Assembly: GCF_039975415.1 (NCBI RefSeq)
Contig: NZ_JBDWHD010000002.1
Strand: one strand, 5' to 3'
Length of the DNA: 64,000 nucleotides
From: Ascidiaceihabitans sp039975415
Lineage (GTDB): Bacteria > Pseudomonadota > Alphaproteobacteria > Rhodobacterales > Rhodobacteraceae
Below the pieces are notes generated by a model. That model did not search any database. It was not told the origin of the DNA and saw only the letters and a program-made list of their open reading frames with translations. Positions 16,743 through 25,204 of this stretch are shown here, piece by piece. The position numbers and the translations under genes are program-made. How positions within the stretch are numbered: position 1 is the first letter of the stretch; every line of letters begins with the position of its first letter.

Positions 16743-17612
16743 TTACAGGTGCAATTTGCCAGACATCAGCACATAGCCGTACCCGGACACCTCGACGCCG
16801 GTTATCGCGTCCCGAGGCCCCAGCACCTTTACAGTTGCTTGCCCTGGCCGGCCCAGACCGTGCCCCTGTTGCGCTGTAAACTCAGGCGCTTCAATCAACC
16901 CGTGCGCCCACAAATAGGACGCCATCGCCCCTGTGGCAGACCCTGTGAATGGGTCTTCCGGTGGGCTTGGCGGGGCCAGCAGCAGCCGCGCATAAGTGTC
17001 TCCATCGGATGTTGCCCCATCCTGCGCCACCCAGAAAGGTTCCATAATGTCGACATCCTTCCGGCCCAGAAAATCTGCATAGCGATGCAACCCGTCAAGG
17101 TTCAACCGCACACGGTCTACATCGGCACGAGACTTCAGAACCGTGATGCAAAAGGGCAATCCGGTTGAGACGATTTGCGGAAGATGCACAATATCCTGCG
17201 CGTCCAATCCACCAACGGCGGCCACTATATCAGCGGGAACCTTTTGACCAAACACTGGCGGCACTTGGGTCATAGTGACATGGGTGCCATCCACACGCAC
17301 AGGCACCAACCCCGCTTGCGTTTCCAACACCCAGTCCCCGTCGTCAATCAGCCCCCGGTGACGCATGGCAACCACAGTGGCCAAGGTCGGGTGGCCCGCA
17401 AAGGGGATTTCACGGCTGGCCAGAAAGTACCGAACCCGAATATCGGCGATATCTGACGGGCCGGTAAACGTACATTCCACAAGGGAGGTTTCGCGCACAT
17501 AAGCAAGGCATTGCGCATCCTCCAAACCAGCCCCACCATGCGCCACCGCACACCCGTTGCCCCCAAAGGCCTGATCGGTGAAGGCATCGACCCAGTCAAA
17601 TTCAAAGCTCAT
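16743..17612 (-). CDS. PhzF-family isomerase/epimerase-like protein
   Basis: A 289-residue diaminopimelate-epimerase-fold protein: FDWVDAFTDQAFGGNGCAV at the N-terminus, SLVECTFTGP, FPLASREIPFAGHPT-like FLASREIPFAGHPTLA, and the C-terminal DPFTGSATGAMASYLW. True PhzF isomerises a phenazine precursor, but most homologues are uncharacterised and no phenazine genes are nearby. Its ATG overlaps the stop of the metallopeptidase gene (ATGA), so it is the last gene of the hsp20 operon. Confidence 0.88.
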   Translation of the reverse strand: MSFEFDWVDAFTDQAFGGNGCAVAHGGAGLEDAQCLAYVRETSLVECTFTGPSDIADIRVRYFLASREIPFAGHPTLATVVAMRHRGLIDDGDWVLETQAGLVPVRVDGTHVTMTQVPPVFGQKVPADIVAAVGGLDAQDIVHLPQIVSTGLPFCITVLKSRADVDRVRLNLDGLHRYADFLGRKDVDIMEPFWVAQDGATSDGDTYARLLLAPPSPPEDPFTGSATGAMASYLWAHGLIEAPEFTAQQGHGLGRPGQATVKVLGPRDAITGVEVSGYGYVLMSGKLHL

Positions 17613-18496
17613 GATCCGTCTCTTCCGTAGTCTCGTGCAGCCCCAAAGTCGCGGCGCAATTTTTCAAACTCAGCCTCGAATGCAGCAAATGTTTGTCCAA
17701 AGGTGACTTCAAAGGCCCTGTCTCGATCTCTCAGCTTCCCCAAAGCTTCGAAGTAGTCGAACAACGCAGAAATCCCATGTTTTCGGGCCAGCATTAAGCA
17801 AGCAAAGCGCGACACGCCGTAGCCAGCAGGCCCTTTGACGCTGCTGGATTTTGACATCTCCGACAAAGTCAAACGACTACGACGCGCTCGATTTTGATAT
17901 TCAAACACATCTTTCCCTGTGAACGCTGCAATCGGCGTGACAAAATCCGTCTCGATCAACTCCGCGGTGCCTTCCACCATCCAATTGGGACCCAACAACC
18001 AGTCATCCAACGGTTTGGACCGCCGCGCGGGCCGATCTTGTGCCAATTGGTACTGAATTTGATGGGTGAATTCATGGGCAAGAATTTGCGTCAGACGTGG
18101 ACCAAGAGCCGCACGCCAGGCCGCGTCATAGGCATCCGGTTGCTGCCAGCACATCAGAATATAGTTGCGATTTGCAGCCGCGCCGATACGTTTCTGACCA
18201 CACAAACGTTCGGTATCGATCGGCCTGCGCAGGGGGCGTCGGTCCAGAGCACGCAACCCCTTCGCAAGCCGTGCGCCCATATCCTCGGGCATGTCAGTGC
18301 CCACCAAAACGAAAGGTTGGTCCAGCGTCAAACCATGTTGTTTTTCAAAGTAGGTTTCGACCTGACGGTATGCGTCTTGCAATATAGCTTGTTTGGCTTG
18401 CGCCCCGACGCCGTCCGTTTCGATTTGCGGGCGTGGGCCAGCCGATACAACCGTGCCACAAAGGCACAAGGCCAGACCGACTGCCCGCCATATCAT
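17609..18496 (-). CDS. Secreted HExxH zinc peptidase-like protein
   Basis: A 295-residue exported protein: signal peptide MIWRAVGLALCLCGTVVSAG, then a gluzincin-type site LAHEFTHQIQYQL with a downstream acidic EGTAELIE that could supply the third zinc ligand. The family is not one I can name; collagenase-like or M61-like folds are possible. It sits 3 bases after DUF1150 and overlaps the PhzF gene, placing it in a heat-shock-type operon, which suggests an envelope protein-quality role by inference. Confidence 0.72.
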   Translation of the reverse strand: MIWRAVGLALCLCGTVVSAGPRPQIETDGVGAQAKQAILQDAYRQVETYFEKQHGLTLDQPFVLVGTDMPEDMGARLAKGLRALDRRPLRRPIDTERLCGQKRIGAAANRNYILMCWQQPDAYDAAWRAALGPRLTQILAHEFTHQIQYQLAQDRPARRSKPLDDWLLGPNWMVEGTAELIETDFVTPIAAFTGKDVFEYQNRARRSRLTLSEMSKSSSVKGPAGYGVSRFACLMLARKHGISALFDYFEALGKLRDRDRAFEVTFGQTFAAFEAEFEKLRRDFGAARDYGRDGS

Positions 18497-18499
18497 TTG

Positions 18500-18724
18500 T
18501 CAGTGTAAGGGCTGCGGCGCATAGTCATTCTGGCGGGCCAGAACATAAGCCAGACGTTCATCCGCAACCAAAGCAAGCTGCTGCCCGTCAGAGGCGTGTA
18601 CAGCAAACAATTGCGGTGCATCGCCTGCGCTTTTGCGCACTTCGGGGGGCAGATCATCAACAACAACTGGCTTCACATAGACCATACGATCCGCGTCGGC
18701 GTTCAATTCATAACGTGTGTTCAT
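18500..18724 (-). CDS. DUF1150 family protein
   Basis: A 74-residue protein typical of DUF1150, which in alphaproteobacteria regularly follows an Hsp20 gene. Visible features are VYVKPVVVDDLPPEVR and FAVHASDGQQLALVADER with a final FVLARQN-like YVLARQNDYAP. Three bases separate it from hsp20 and from the peptidase gene, so all are probably one transcript. Function unknown. Confidence 0.88.
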   Translation of the reverse strand: MNTRYELNADADRMVYVKPVVVDDLPPEVRKSAGDAPQLFAVHASDGQQLALVADERLAYVLARQNDYAPQPLH

Positions 18725-18727
18725 GTC

Positions 18728-19141
18728 TTACCCTTTCCGGATATTGATGGTTTGGACAACTGTTTCGGGCTTTGCGCGGGTCAAATCGACATGCAAAAGC
18801 CCGTGTTCCATGATTGCTTCCCCGACCTCTACGCCATCGGCCAACACGAAGCTGCGCTGAAACTGACGGGCTGCGATGCCACGGTGCAAGAAGATGCGAC
18901 CATCCGGGCTGTCGGACTGGCGACCACGAATGACCAATTGGCGATCTTCGACTGTGATGGCCAAATCCTCCTCGGCAAACCCCGCAACCGCGAGCGTGAT
19001 GCGGTAGGAATAGTCAGAGGTTTGTTCAATATTGAAAGGCGGATAGCCTTCGTTGCCGGACTTGGCGGTGCGTTCCACCAGGCGTTCCAGCTGCTCGAAT
19101 CCCAGCATATGGGGATAAGAGGCAAGGGTCATTTTTGTCAT
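18728..19141 (-). CDS. Hsp20 / alpha-crystallin small heat-shock protein
   Basis: ATP-independent holdase chaperone, IbpA-like. The start at 19141 (MTKMTLASYPHM) has AAGGACG upstream and is preferred over 19159. The 137-residue protein has an alpha-crystallin domain from about residue 35: NIEQTSDYSYRITLAVAGFA, DLAITVEDRQLVIRGRQ and the ILHRGIAARQF-like FLHRGIAARQFQRSF. It is first in the unit hsp20-DUF1150-peptidase-phzF. Confidence 0.93.
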   Translation of the reverse strand: MTKMTLASYPHMLGFEQLERLVERTAKSGNEGYPPFNIEQTSDYSYRITLAVAGFAEEDLAITVEDRQLVIRGRQSDSPDGRIFLHRGIAARQFQRSFVLADGVEVGEAIMEHGLLHVDLTRAKPETVVQTINIRKG

Positions 19142-19206
19142 GCGACACGTCCTTATCATACCAAGCGACAGTCAATTCAGGTCCCGGCTGCGGCAACCCT
19201 AATCAG

Positions 19207-19238
19207 AATATGGTAAGAAAAATCCTACAGAACAAGGG
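19207..19238 (-). promoter_or_regulatory. Possible RpoH-type promoter of the hsp20 operon
   Basis: On the minus strand CCCTTGTT (19238-19231) is followed after 17 bases by CCATAT (19213-19208), close to alphaproteobacterial sigma-32 promoters (CTTG ... C-rich -10). It sits about 70 bases ahead of the hsp20 ATG. Assigned by eye only. Confidence 0.4.
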
Positions 19239-19300
19239 CTATGCGCATTTAATGCATCACAGTATATTAAGGTTTCATTTCATAATCGGGATTCGTTTGT

Positions 19301-19525
19301 ATGAACGCGCAGTCAGACATTGCCATGAAGACAGACGAAGTGTTGCGGGTCGAACTTGAAGTGTTTCGCTCAGAACATCGCGATCTGGACAGTGCCATTG
19401 CGGCTTTGGCCGAAAAGGCTGTCTCCGACCAATTGACCATCCGGCGCCTGAAAAAACAAAAACTGGCGTTGAAAGACCGCATCGCGCGGATAGAAGACCG
19501 CCTGACGCCCGACATTATCGCTTAA
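19301..19525 (+). CDS. YdcH-like DUF465 protein
   Basis: A 74-residue helical protein with the DUF465 pattern: LRVELEVFRSEHRDLDSAI in the first helix, then KAVSDQLTIRRLKKQKLALK and DRIARIED forming an antiparallel coiled coil. Function unknown. ATG 19301 is used; ATG 19325 is a possible alternative, as neither has a strong ribosome site. Two strong hairpins follow. Confidence 0.8.
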   Translation: MNAQSDIAMKTDEVLRVELEVFRSEHRDLDSAIAALAEKAVSDQLTIRRLKKQKLALKDRIARIEDRLTPDIIA

Positions 19526-19552
19526 AGCCAATCGTCGGCGGCTTGGTGCAGG

Positions 19553-19598
19553 CGTTTTCTTTGAAAGAAAACGACGTGGAATTTTCGAAAAATTCCAC
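19553..19598. repeat. Tandem perfect hairpins between DUF465 and purE
   Basis: CGTTTTCTT-TGA-AAGAAAACG (19553-19573) is followed two bases later by a second hairpin whose arms are GTGGAATTTT and AAAATTCCAC (19576-19598). They end DUF465 transcription or form a small intergenic repeat of a type I recall from other Rhodobacteraceae. Confidence 0.6.
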
Positions 19599-19664
19599 AC
19601 CCCGTTGCCTTAGTCTTGTTCCCAAGTATAGTGCGGTTTTATCGCACCAAAAGGCCGTGCCCGA

Positions 19665-20159
19665 ATGACTGACAAAACCCCGCCTGTTGGCATAATCATG
19701 GGCAGTCAATCTGATTGGCCCACCATGCGCGAAGCTGCCGACGTTCTGGACGAACTGGGCATCCCTTATGAAAAAAAGATTGTGTCGGCACATCGCACCC
19801 CCGACCGCCTTTGGGACTACGGCAAAACCGCCGTGGACCGTGGTTTGCAAGTTATCATTGCAGGTGCAGGCGGGGCCGCACATTTGCCCGGTATGATGGC
19901 ATCAAAGACGCGTGTGCCGGTGGTTGGCGTGCCTGTTCAAACCCAGGCCTTATCGGGTGTAGACAGCCTATATTCCATATTGCAAATGCCGCGCGGCTTC
20001 CCTGTCGCCACAATGGCCATCGGGGCCGCAGGCGCCAAGAACGCGGGGCTTATGGCCGCTGGTATTCTGGCCCTGAACGATCCCGCCCTAGCCCAGCGCC
20101 TTGACGCATGGCGCGTGGCCCTTTCCGCTTCTATTCCAGATGAGCCTTCAGATGAATGA
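19665..20159 (+). CDS. purE: 5-(carboxyamino)imidazole ribonucleotide mutase
   Basis: Class I PurE, converting N5-CAIR to CAIR in purine synthesis. The 164-residue product shows IIMGSQSDWPTM at the N-terminus, VSAHRTPDRLWDY with the catalytic His, AGAGGAAHLPGM and GVPVQTQALSGVDSL. It overlaps purK by 8 bases, the usual purEK pair. Confidence 0.97.
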   Translation: MTDKTPPVGIIMGSQSDWPTMREAADVLDELGIPYEKKIVSAHRTPDRLWDYGKTAVDRGLQVIIAGAGGAAHLPGMMASKTRVPVVGVPVQTQALSGVDSLYSILQMPRGFPVATMAIGAAGAKNAGLMAAGILALNDPALAQRLDAWRVALSASIPDEPSDE

Positions 20160-21222
20160 TCCCCTTCCCACCGGCGCAACCATTGGCATTCTGGGGGGCG
20201 GACAGCTGGGGCGCATGCTGTGTGTCGCGGCATCCCGCTTGGGGCTAAAGACCCACATTTTTGAACCCGGTGCGCAGCCCCCTGCGGGCGACGTTGCACA
20301 TTCCGTGACCACGGCATCTTACGACGACGCAGGCGCCCTAAGGGCATTTGCAAATTCCGTTGACGTCATCACGTATGAATTTGAAAACATCCCGACGTCC
20401 GCGCTTGATGTTTTGGAAACGCTCAAACCCATTCGCCCAGGCCGCGAAGCTTTGCGGATTTCCCAAGACCGTCTGACAGAGAAATCCTTTTTGGAAAGCC
20501 TTGGCCTGAAAGTCGCCCCCTATGCTGACATTCCGGACATGGCAGCCTTAGACGCTGCAATGGCGACCATCGGTGCGCCCTCGATCTTGAAAACACGCCG
20601 GTTTGGATACGACGGCAAGGGGCAAGCCCGGATCATGGATGTCTCGGATGCTTCTGATGCTTTTGCGTCTATGGCAGGTGCTCCCGCTGTTCTGGAAGGC
20701 TTTGTGGACTTCAGCTTTGAAATATCGGTCATCGCGGCACGCAGTGCAGGCGGGGACGTGGCGTGTTTCGATCCCGGCCAGAATGTGCATCGTGACGGCA
20801 TTTTACACACCACAACTGTGCCTGCGAAGCTGTCAGCGTCATTGCGCACAGATGCCGTTTTGATCGCAGCCAACATCCTGAATGCATTGGATTACGTTGG
20901 TGTTTTGGGTGTTGAGTTGTTTGTCACGCCAAACGGTTTGATCGTCAACGAAATCGCCCCTCGGGTGCACAATTCAGGGCACTGGACCCAAAATGGCTGT
21001 GTTGTCGACCAGTTTGAACAACACATTCGTGCGGTTGCCGGGTGGGCGCTGGGGGACGGCAAGCGCCATTCCGACGTCGAGATGGAAAACCTGATCGGCG
21101 ACGACATGGACCGTGTACCAGAGCTTGCGACGACCCCCAATGTGGCATTGCATTTGTATGGCAAGTCTGAGGTAAAGCCGGGCCGCAAAATGGGCCACAT
21201 CAACCGGATTATCCATCCGTAA
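20152..21222 (+). CDS. purK: N5-carboxyaminoimidazole ribonucleotide synthase
   Basis: ATP-grasp enzyme that carboxylates AIR with bicarbonate and ATP to N5-CAIR, the PurE substrate. ATG 20152 overlaps the purE stop. The 356-residue product has the N-terminal TIGILGGGQLGRMLC, ATP-grasp lid region KTRRFGYDGKGQA, and NEIAPRVHNSGHWTQNGC near the end, all diagnostic. Confidence 0.97.
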   Translation: MNDPLPTGATIGILGGGQLGRMLCVAASRLGLKTHIFEPGAQPPAGDVAHSVTTASYDDAGALRAFANSVDVITYEFENIPTSALDVLETLKPIRPGREALRISQDRLTEKSFLESLGLKVAPYADIPDMAALDAAMATIGAPSILKTRRFGYDGKGQARIMDVSDASDAFASMAGAPAVLEGFVDFSFEISVIAARSAGGDVACFDPGQNVHRDGILHTTTVPAKLSASLRTDAVLIAANILNALDYVGVLGVELFVTPNGLIVNEIAPRVHNSGHWTQNGCVVDQFEQHIRAVAGWALGDGKRHSDVEMENLIGDDMDRVPELATTPNVALHLYGKSEVKPGRKMGHINRIIHP

Positions 21223-21255
21223 AATGAGACTTGCGATTGAGTGTCGGGTCGACGC

Positions 21256-22401
21256 CTAAAGGGCGTTTACAAATCGATCCGCAATATCGCCAGACATGTA
21301 ACTCACGCGGCCCTGTGACAGGGTTGCGGCGACTTTGTCTTGTGCGTCCAAGACAACCAGATCGGCCCGCAAGCCTGCTTTCAGCTGCCCCCGATCTTTG
21401 AGCCCAAGCACCTCTGCCGGCCCTTTGGACACCAGCCCCCAAGCTTGCGCAAAATCCATTGCGCCGCTTTTGGCCAACATCAAGGCGGCACGGCGCGGGC
21501 TGGGGTAGTGATAATCCGACGCGATGGCATCGCAATGTCCCATGATGATCAAATCAAGTGCGCTGACATTGCCCTTGTGGGATCCCCCACGCACCACATT
21601 GGGCGCCCCCAACACGACGCGGCCCTGCGCTGACGTCGTTGCTTCTGCCGCTTCAAGCGTCTCGGGGAATTCCGCGACATGCACGCCCCGTGCCTGCCAC
21701 GTAGCACAGCCCACTTGTGTGCTGTCGTCATGGCTGCCCATCTGCACGCCTTGGGTTTGAAGTCGGGCACAAAGCACATCCAACGCAGCAGGCACTTCAT
21801 TGGTACGGCGATGCATCTCCAGCATCATGGCGAAATGAACCTCGGGGTTGCGCCCTGCTTTCAATGCCTGCCCCACAACACGAGGTGGTTTGCGCCCCTC
21901 GGCCAGCCTGTCGTGTGGCAGGTGGTCGTTAAACACAACGTACTCCACACCCCAGTCCGCAATTTTTTCGGGCAACCCGTCATAGTCATCCAACAAATGC
22001 GTTTCGAACCGCAATTGCGGACGGATATCAGTCACCATTGCGCCGCGGGTGTCACGGATCGCACACAGCACTTGATCGGCAAAATCCATCGACCGCAAGC
22101 CACCTTCCCAGCTGGCGAATTGTGCCATGACACCCGTTGTGATTCCGTTGGCTGCAAGCTCTGCCTCGGCGGCCAGCAGGCCTTCATGCATCTGTTTCAT
22201 GGCACCACGTCTGGGGGCCAAGTGCCGCTCAAAGCCGTCGCCATGTACGTCGATGATCCCCGGGAGAATCCGAAAGCCCGCCAGATCCACACGGCGCGGC
22301 ATGTTTTGATCCGAGATTACGCCATCTGTGATGCTGAGGGTCCGGTCTTCGAAACCAGCTGCGCCAAGAACATCTGCGCCGGTAAATTCAACGTTCAACA
22401 C
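21256..22401 (-). CDS. phnM: Alpha-D-ribose 1-methylphosphonate 5-triphosphate diphosphatase
   Basis: PhnM of the carbon-phosphorus lyase pathway hydrolyses the alkylphosphonate ribose triphosphate intermediate, releasing pyrophosphate. The 381-residue amidohydrolase has the metal motif GIIDVHGDGFERHLAPRRGA and the later GSHDDSTQVG, SDYHYPSPRRAAL and RADLVVLD. No other phn gene (phnG-L, phnN, phnC-E) occurs in the window. It overlaps the following lipase-like gene's end by 14 bases, so the two are co-transcribed. Confidence 0.92.
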   Translation of the reverse strand: MLNVEFTGADVLGAAGFEDRTLSITDGVISDQNMPRRVDLAGFRILPGIIDVHGDGFERHLAPRRGAMKQMHEGLLAAEAELAANGITTGVMAQFASWEGGLRSMDFADQVLCAIRDTRGAMVTDIRPQLRFETHLLDDYDGLPEKIADWGVEYVVFNDHLPHDRLAEGRKPPRVVGQALKAGRNPEVHFAMMLEMHRRTNEVPAALDVLCARLQTQGVQMGSHDDSTQVGCATWQARGVHVAEFPETLEAAEATTSAQGRVVLGAPNVVRGGSHKGNVSALDLIIMGHCDAIASDYHYPSPRRAALMLAKSGAMDFAQAWGLVSKGPAEVLGLKDRGQLKAGLRADLVVLDAQDKVAATLSQGRVSYMSGDIADRFVNAL

Positions 22402-23158
22402 GCACGCCCCCGATCAAGCAATCTTCGCCTTCGCATCCCAACCGCGACAACACAGCTTCGCCCCATGTCAGATCATGGTCGAATTGCCCCTCCTTCAAAA
22501 AGACAAGTGTTTCGGTGATCACACGCAAGTTATTCATCATAAATGTATGTGTGACAGGCAGCACGATATGGTCTGTCATGCCCTGCACACGCGTGGATGC
22601 CACGCTGACTTTGCCATCGTCGGGTCCGGGCAACACGGACGAAAAATAAGCATTCAGCGATTGATCGCCAGCAATGACCCCAAGCGTGAAATCTACGGGC
22701 GGCAAGCGGCGCGGCAGGCTGTCGGCCCCTGTTCCAAGCTGCCCGCCTGCGGGACCATTTAACAATCCAAAGCCGTAAACATCCCCCAACACATCAACAA
22801 CTTCACTGCCCTGATTTGGCGGGGCCAGCATGACCGCATGGTCCAATGTCGGTGCATCATTGCGGCTTAACCAGTCGCGCAACAATATCCCCCCCATCGA
22901 GTGGGTGACGACATGCGCCTTTTGCGTCCCACATGCGGCAAAGGCATCAGGCAACGTCTGATCCGCCAACACCGACACTTTTGCATCCCGCGACGGGTAG
23001 CCGGGGTTCACAACTGTGTACCCTTCGCCCTCAAGCACCGATTCCATGACCGCAAACGACACATCCGTGCGCGCCAATCCATGTAGCAAAATCACACATT
23101 CCGCCGCAGCAAGCCGGGGCAAGATCATAAACGTCAAAAGGGTCAATGCATATCTCAT
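22388..23158 (-). CDS. Secreted alpha/beta hydrolase (lipase/PGAP1-like)
   Basis: About 256 residues with a signal peptide (MRYALTLLTFMILPRLAAA). The fold markers are CVILLHGLARTDVSF (oxyanion loop), the nucleophile elbow VVTHSMGGILL and a late VTHTFMMNN that supplies the His. It resembles periplasmic lipases or acyltransferases. The start at 23158 is chosen because it begins the signal peptide; the longer in-frame start has no support. It lies upstream of and overlaps phnM. Confidence 0.83.
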   Translation of the reverse strand: MRYALTLLTFMILPRLAAAECVILLHGLARTDVSFAVMESVLEGEGYTVVNPGYPSRDAKVSVLADQTLPDAFAACGTQKAHVVTHSMGGILLRDWLSRNDAPTLDHAVMLAPPNQGSEVVDVLGDVYGFGLLNGPAGGQLGTGADSLPRRLPPVDFTLGVIAGDQSLNAYFSSVLPGPDDGKVSVASTRVQGMTDHIVLPVTHTFMMNNLRVITETLVFLKEGQFDHDLTWGEAVLSRLGCEGEDCLIGGVRVER

Positions 23159-23233
23159 GACGCACCAGATAGACCTTCTGTGCCCTATATGGAATGGTGG
23201 GTCAGGAATTCCGGTAGTCTTCAAAGGCAAAAT

Positions 23234-23698
23234 ATGTCCAAACGCCCCATCCGCTGCGCTGTGCGTGCATTAATCGTGCATGAGGACCGCTTGTTGTTGG
23301 TCAACGCATGGAAAGACGCCCGCTACGATTTGATGTGTGCCCCCGGTGGCGGGGCAGAACCAGGCAGCAGCTTGCCCCAAAATCTGGCCCGTGAAGTCTA
23401 TGAAGAAACCGGGCTTAGGGTGCGGGTGGGTGCCCCTGCCCTTGTGAACGAATTTCATGATCCGCGGTCGGGGTATCACCAGATGGAAGTGTTCTTTCAC
23501 TGCACCTTGATGGGGTCCACAAAAGTGCCTGAAGGTTGGGTCGATCCAGAAGCCATTGTCAGTCGACACCATTGGGTCACACAAGACGAATTGGCATCGA
23601 TCAATCACAAGCCTGACAGTTTAGGGGCCGTGGCCTTTGCGGACCACAACACCGACCCCATCATTACTTACGACCCTTTGGAAGCGATTGTGTCGTAA
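23234..23698 (+). CDS. NUDIX hydrolase
   Basis: About 154 residues from ATG 23234. The Nudix box reads GGGAEPGSSLPQNLAREVYE then ETGL, with the REVYEETGL core intact but the first box Glu (usually PGE) replaced by Ser. The flanks (RALIVHEDRLLLVNAW, MEVFFHCTL) fit the beta-strands of the family. Substrate unknown. It overlaps the convergent EamA gene by 35 bases at the 3' end. Confidence 0.87.
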   Translation: MSKRPIRCAVRALIVHEDRLLLVNAWKDARYDLMCAPGGGAEPGSSLPQNLAREVYEETGLRVRVGAPALVNEFHDPRSGYHQMEVFFHCTLMGSTKVPEGWVDPEAIVSRHHWVTQDELASINHKPDSLGAVAFADHNTDPIITYDPLEAIVS

Positions 23699-24512
23699 CG
23701 GCCAACGCAATCCCCCCCACAACAAAACCCGCCGCAATGAGAATGACGCCAGTAACGGCTTCGCCCAGCAACAGGGCGCCGCCGATAATGGCAATGATGG
23801 GCACGCTCAGCTGTACCACGGCCGCAGTTGACGCAGGCAAGCGGGGTAAAACGGCGTACCAAAGCGTATATCCCAGCCCCGAGGTGACGCCACCTGCAAG
23901 AGCGGCCAAACCAACGCCCGTCATATTCGCAGACAGCCCCTGCCCCACAAGCAAAAGGGCCAAGATCGGCAATGCCAGAATGAAGTTGGCCGCCGTCGCG
24001 CCCAGTGGATTTGGTGCGCCGCGACCTGCAAGCGTATAGGCGGCCCATCCGATGCCTGCGATGGTCATCAATATGGCCCCGCCCGTGTCCGCAATGCCAC
24101 CCGGCCCTGGCCACAACGCAACCAACAGTCCCACAAAAGCAATGCCTGCCCCTGCCAATTGGCGCATAGTAGGTCGCGCGTCTGTGGCAGCACCCCATGC
24201 AAACATCACGATTTGCACAACGCCAAACAAGATCAACGCACCAAGCCCCGCATCAAGCGTCGCATAGGCCAGTGAAAACCCGATCATATATGCAGACAGG
24301 CTAAGTGCCCCGATGATCCGGCCGCGTTTCATAAGCGGCAATTGCCCGCCCCTAACGCTCAGCACCATGCCCAACACGACAGCGCCGGCCAGAACCCGGA
24401 TCACTGCAAAGCTAGAGGGGTCAATGTATCCACCGTCAACTGCCAACCTGTTCAGAACAGAGTTGGCGGCAAAAGCAATCATGGTAAGAGTAACAAGTAA
24501 AAACAGTTGCAT
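23664..24512 (-). CDS. EamA-family DMT transporter
   Basis: A 282-residue inner-membrane protein with two EamA repeats and about ten hydrophobic helices. The N-terminus is MQLFLLVTLTMIAFAANSVL, and the second repeat begins near GAILMTIAGIGWAAYTLAGR. Typical substrates are amino acids or metabolites; the sequence does not say which. Confidence 0.88.
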   Translation of the reverse strand: MQLFLLVTLTMIAFAANSVLNRLAVDGGYIDPSSFAVIRVLAGAVVLGMVLSVRGGQLPLMKRGRIIGALSLSAYMIGFSLAYATLDAGLGALILFGVVQIVMFAWGAATDARPTMRQLAGAGIAFVGLLVALWPGPGGIADTGGAILMTIAGIGWAAYTLAGRGAPNPLGATAANFILALPILALLLVGQGLSANMTGVGLAALAGGVTSGLGYTLWYAVLPRLPASTAAVVQLSVPIIAIIGGALLLGEAVTGVILIAAGFVVGGIALAVTTQSLPKGRK

Positions 24513-24537
24513 GGGGCGATCTTAATCCTGAAAAAGT

Positions 24538-24632
24538 GGTGGGCCAAGGACCACCTTACAAAGTGTCGTTCACAATTTGGTTCTTGGGGCTGGTGCATTT
24601 TGCACCCTTAGAAGGCGCGGCAGGCCACGCCT
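24538..24632. repeat. Three hairpins between EamA and GNAT genes
   Basis: GGTGG/CCACC (24538-24555), GGTGCA-TTT-TGCACC (24592-24606) and AAGGCGCGG/CCACGCCTT (24610-24632, one mismatch). The middle one resembles the GGTGCA/TGCACC hairpins at 28333 and 32825. No T-tract is clear. Confidence 0.4.
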
Positions 24633-24644
24633 TACACCGCATGC

Positions 24645-25136
24645 CTAGTCCAAGTCCTGAAACGGTTTCGGGTACACCAGCGTCTGTGTTGGCGCATCAC
24701 TGCCCGGCCCTGCCAACATCAAATGGCTGCCAGGGTAAGGGGACGTCAGATTGGCCGTTCTCGCATGGCTAAAACCACCGCGTTCATAAAGCGAGACTTT
24801 GCCCAGAACCACCACATAGGTGTCTGACATCCGCGCCCATTCCGTCAACATTCCCATCATGCGGGTGCAAAACCGCCGTCCTTGCACATCACGTGCCACG
24901 GCCACCGGCGCCAGACACAACCACCCCTTTGGCGCAACCATCCGGGACAAGGCGTAGTAGCCGACAATTCTGTCCCCCATAGGCAAAACCGTTTCACCCG
25001 CGATGGCTTTGGTGCGGCGCAGCTGTTGCACCAGTCGTGCTTCGGACGGGTCATCAAACGCATCGCTCAGCAAAGCGTCTACGGCATCTTCTTCGCCTTG
25101 TTGCATTGGACGCATATGGTCAGGAAACTGGATCAT
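24645..25136 (-). CDS. GNAT family N-acetyltransferase
   Basis: A 163-residue acetyltransferase of the YhbS-like group: N-terminal MRPMQQGEEDAVDALLSDAF, the central VAPKGWLCLAPVAVARDVQG where the acetyl-CoA loop lies (DVQGRRFCTRMM), and VVVLGKVSLYERGGF. The substrate is unknown. It lies 68 bases downstream of the ADP-ribosylglycohydrolase gene on the same strand. Confidence 0.85.
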   Translation of the reverse strand: MIQFPDHMRPMQQGEEDAVDALLSDAFDDPSEARLVQQLRRTKAIAGETVLPMGDRIVGYYALSRMVAPKGWLCLAPVAVARDVQGRRFCTRMMGMLTEWARMSDTYVVVLGKVSLYERGGFSHARTANLTSPYPGSHLMLAGPGSDAPTQTLVYPKPFQDLD

Positions 25137-25204
25137 GAGTTCGTCTTTTCATCTTTTGGCCAAAACGGTGACGGGACCATCTTACACATCCCTTCGTGTC
25201 ACCT

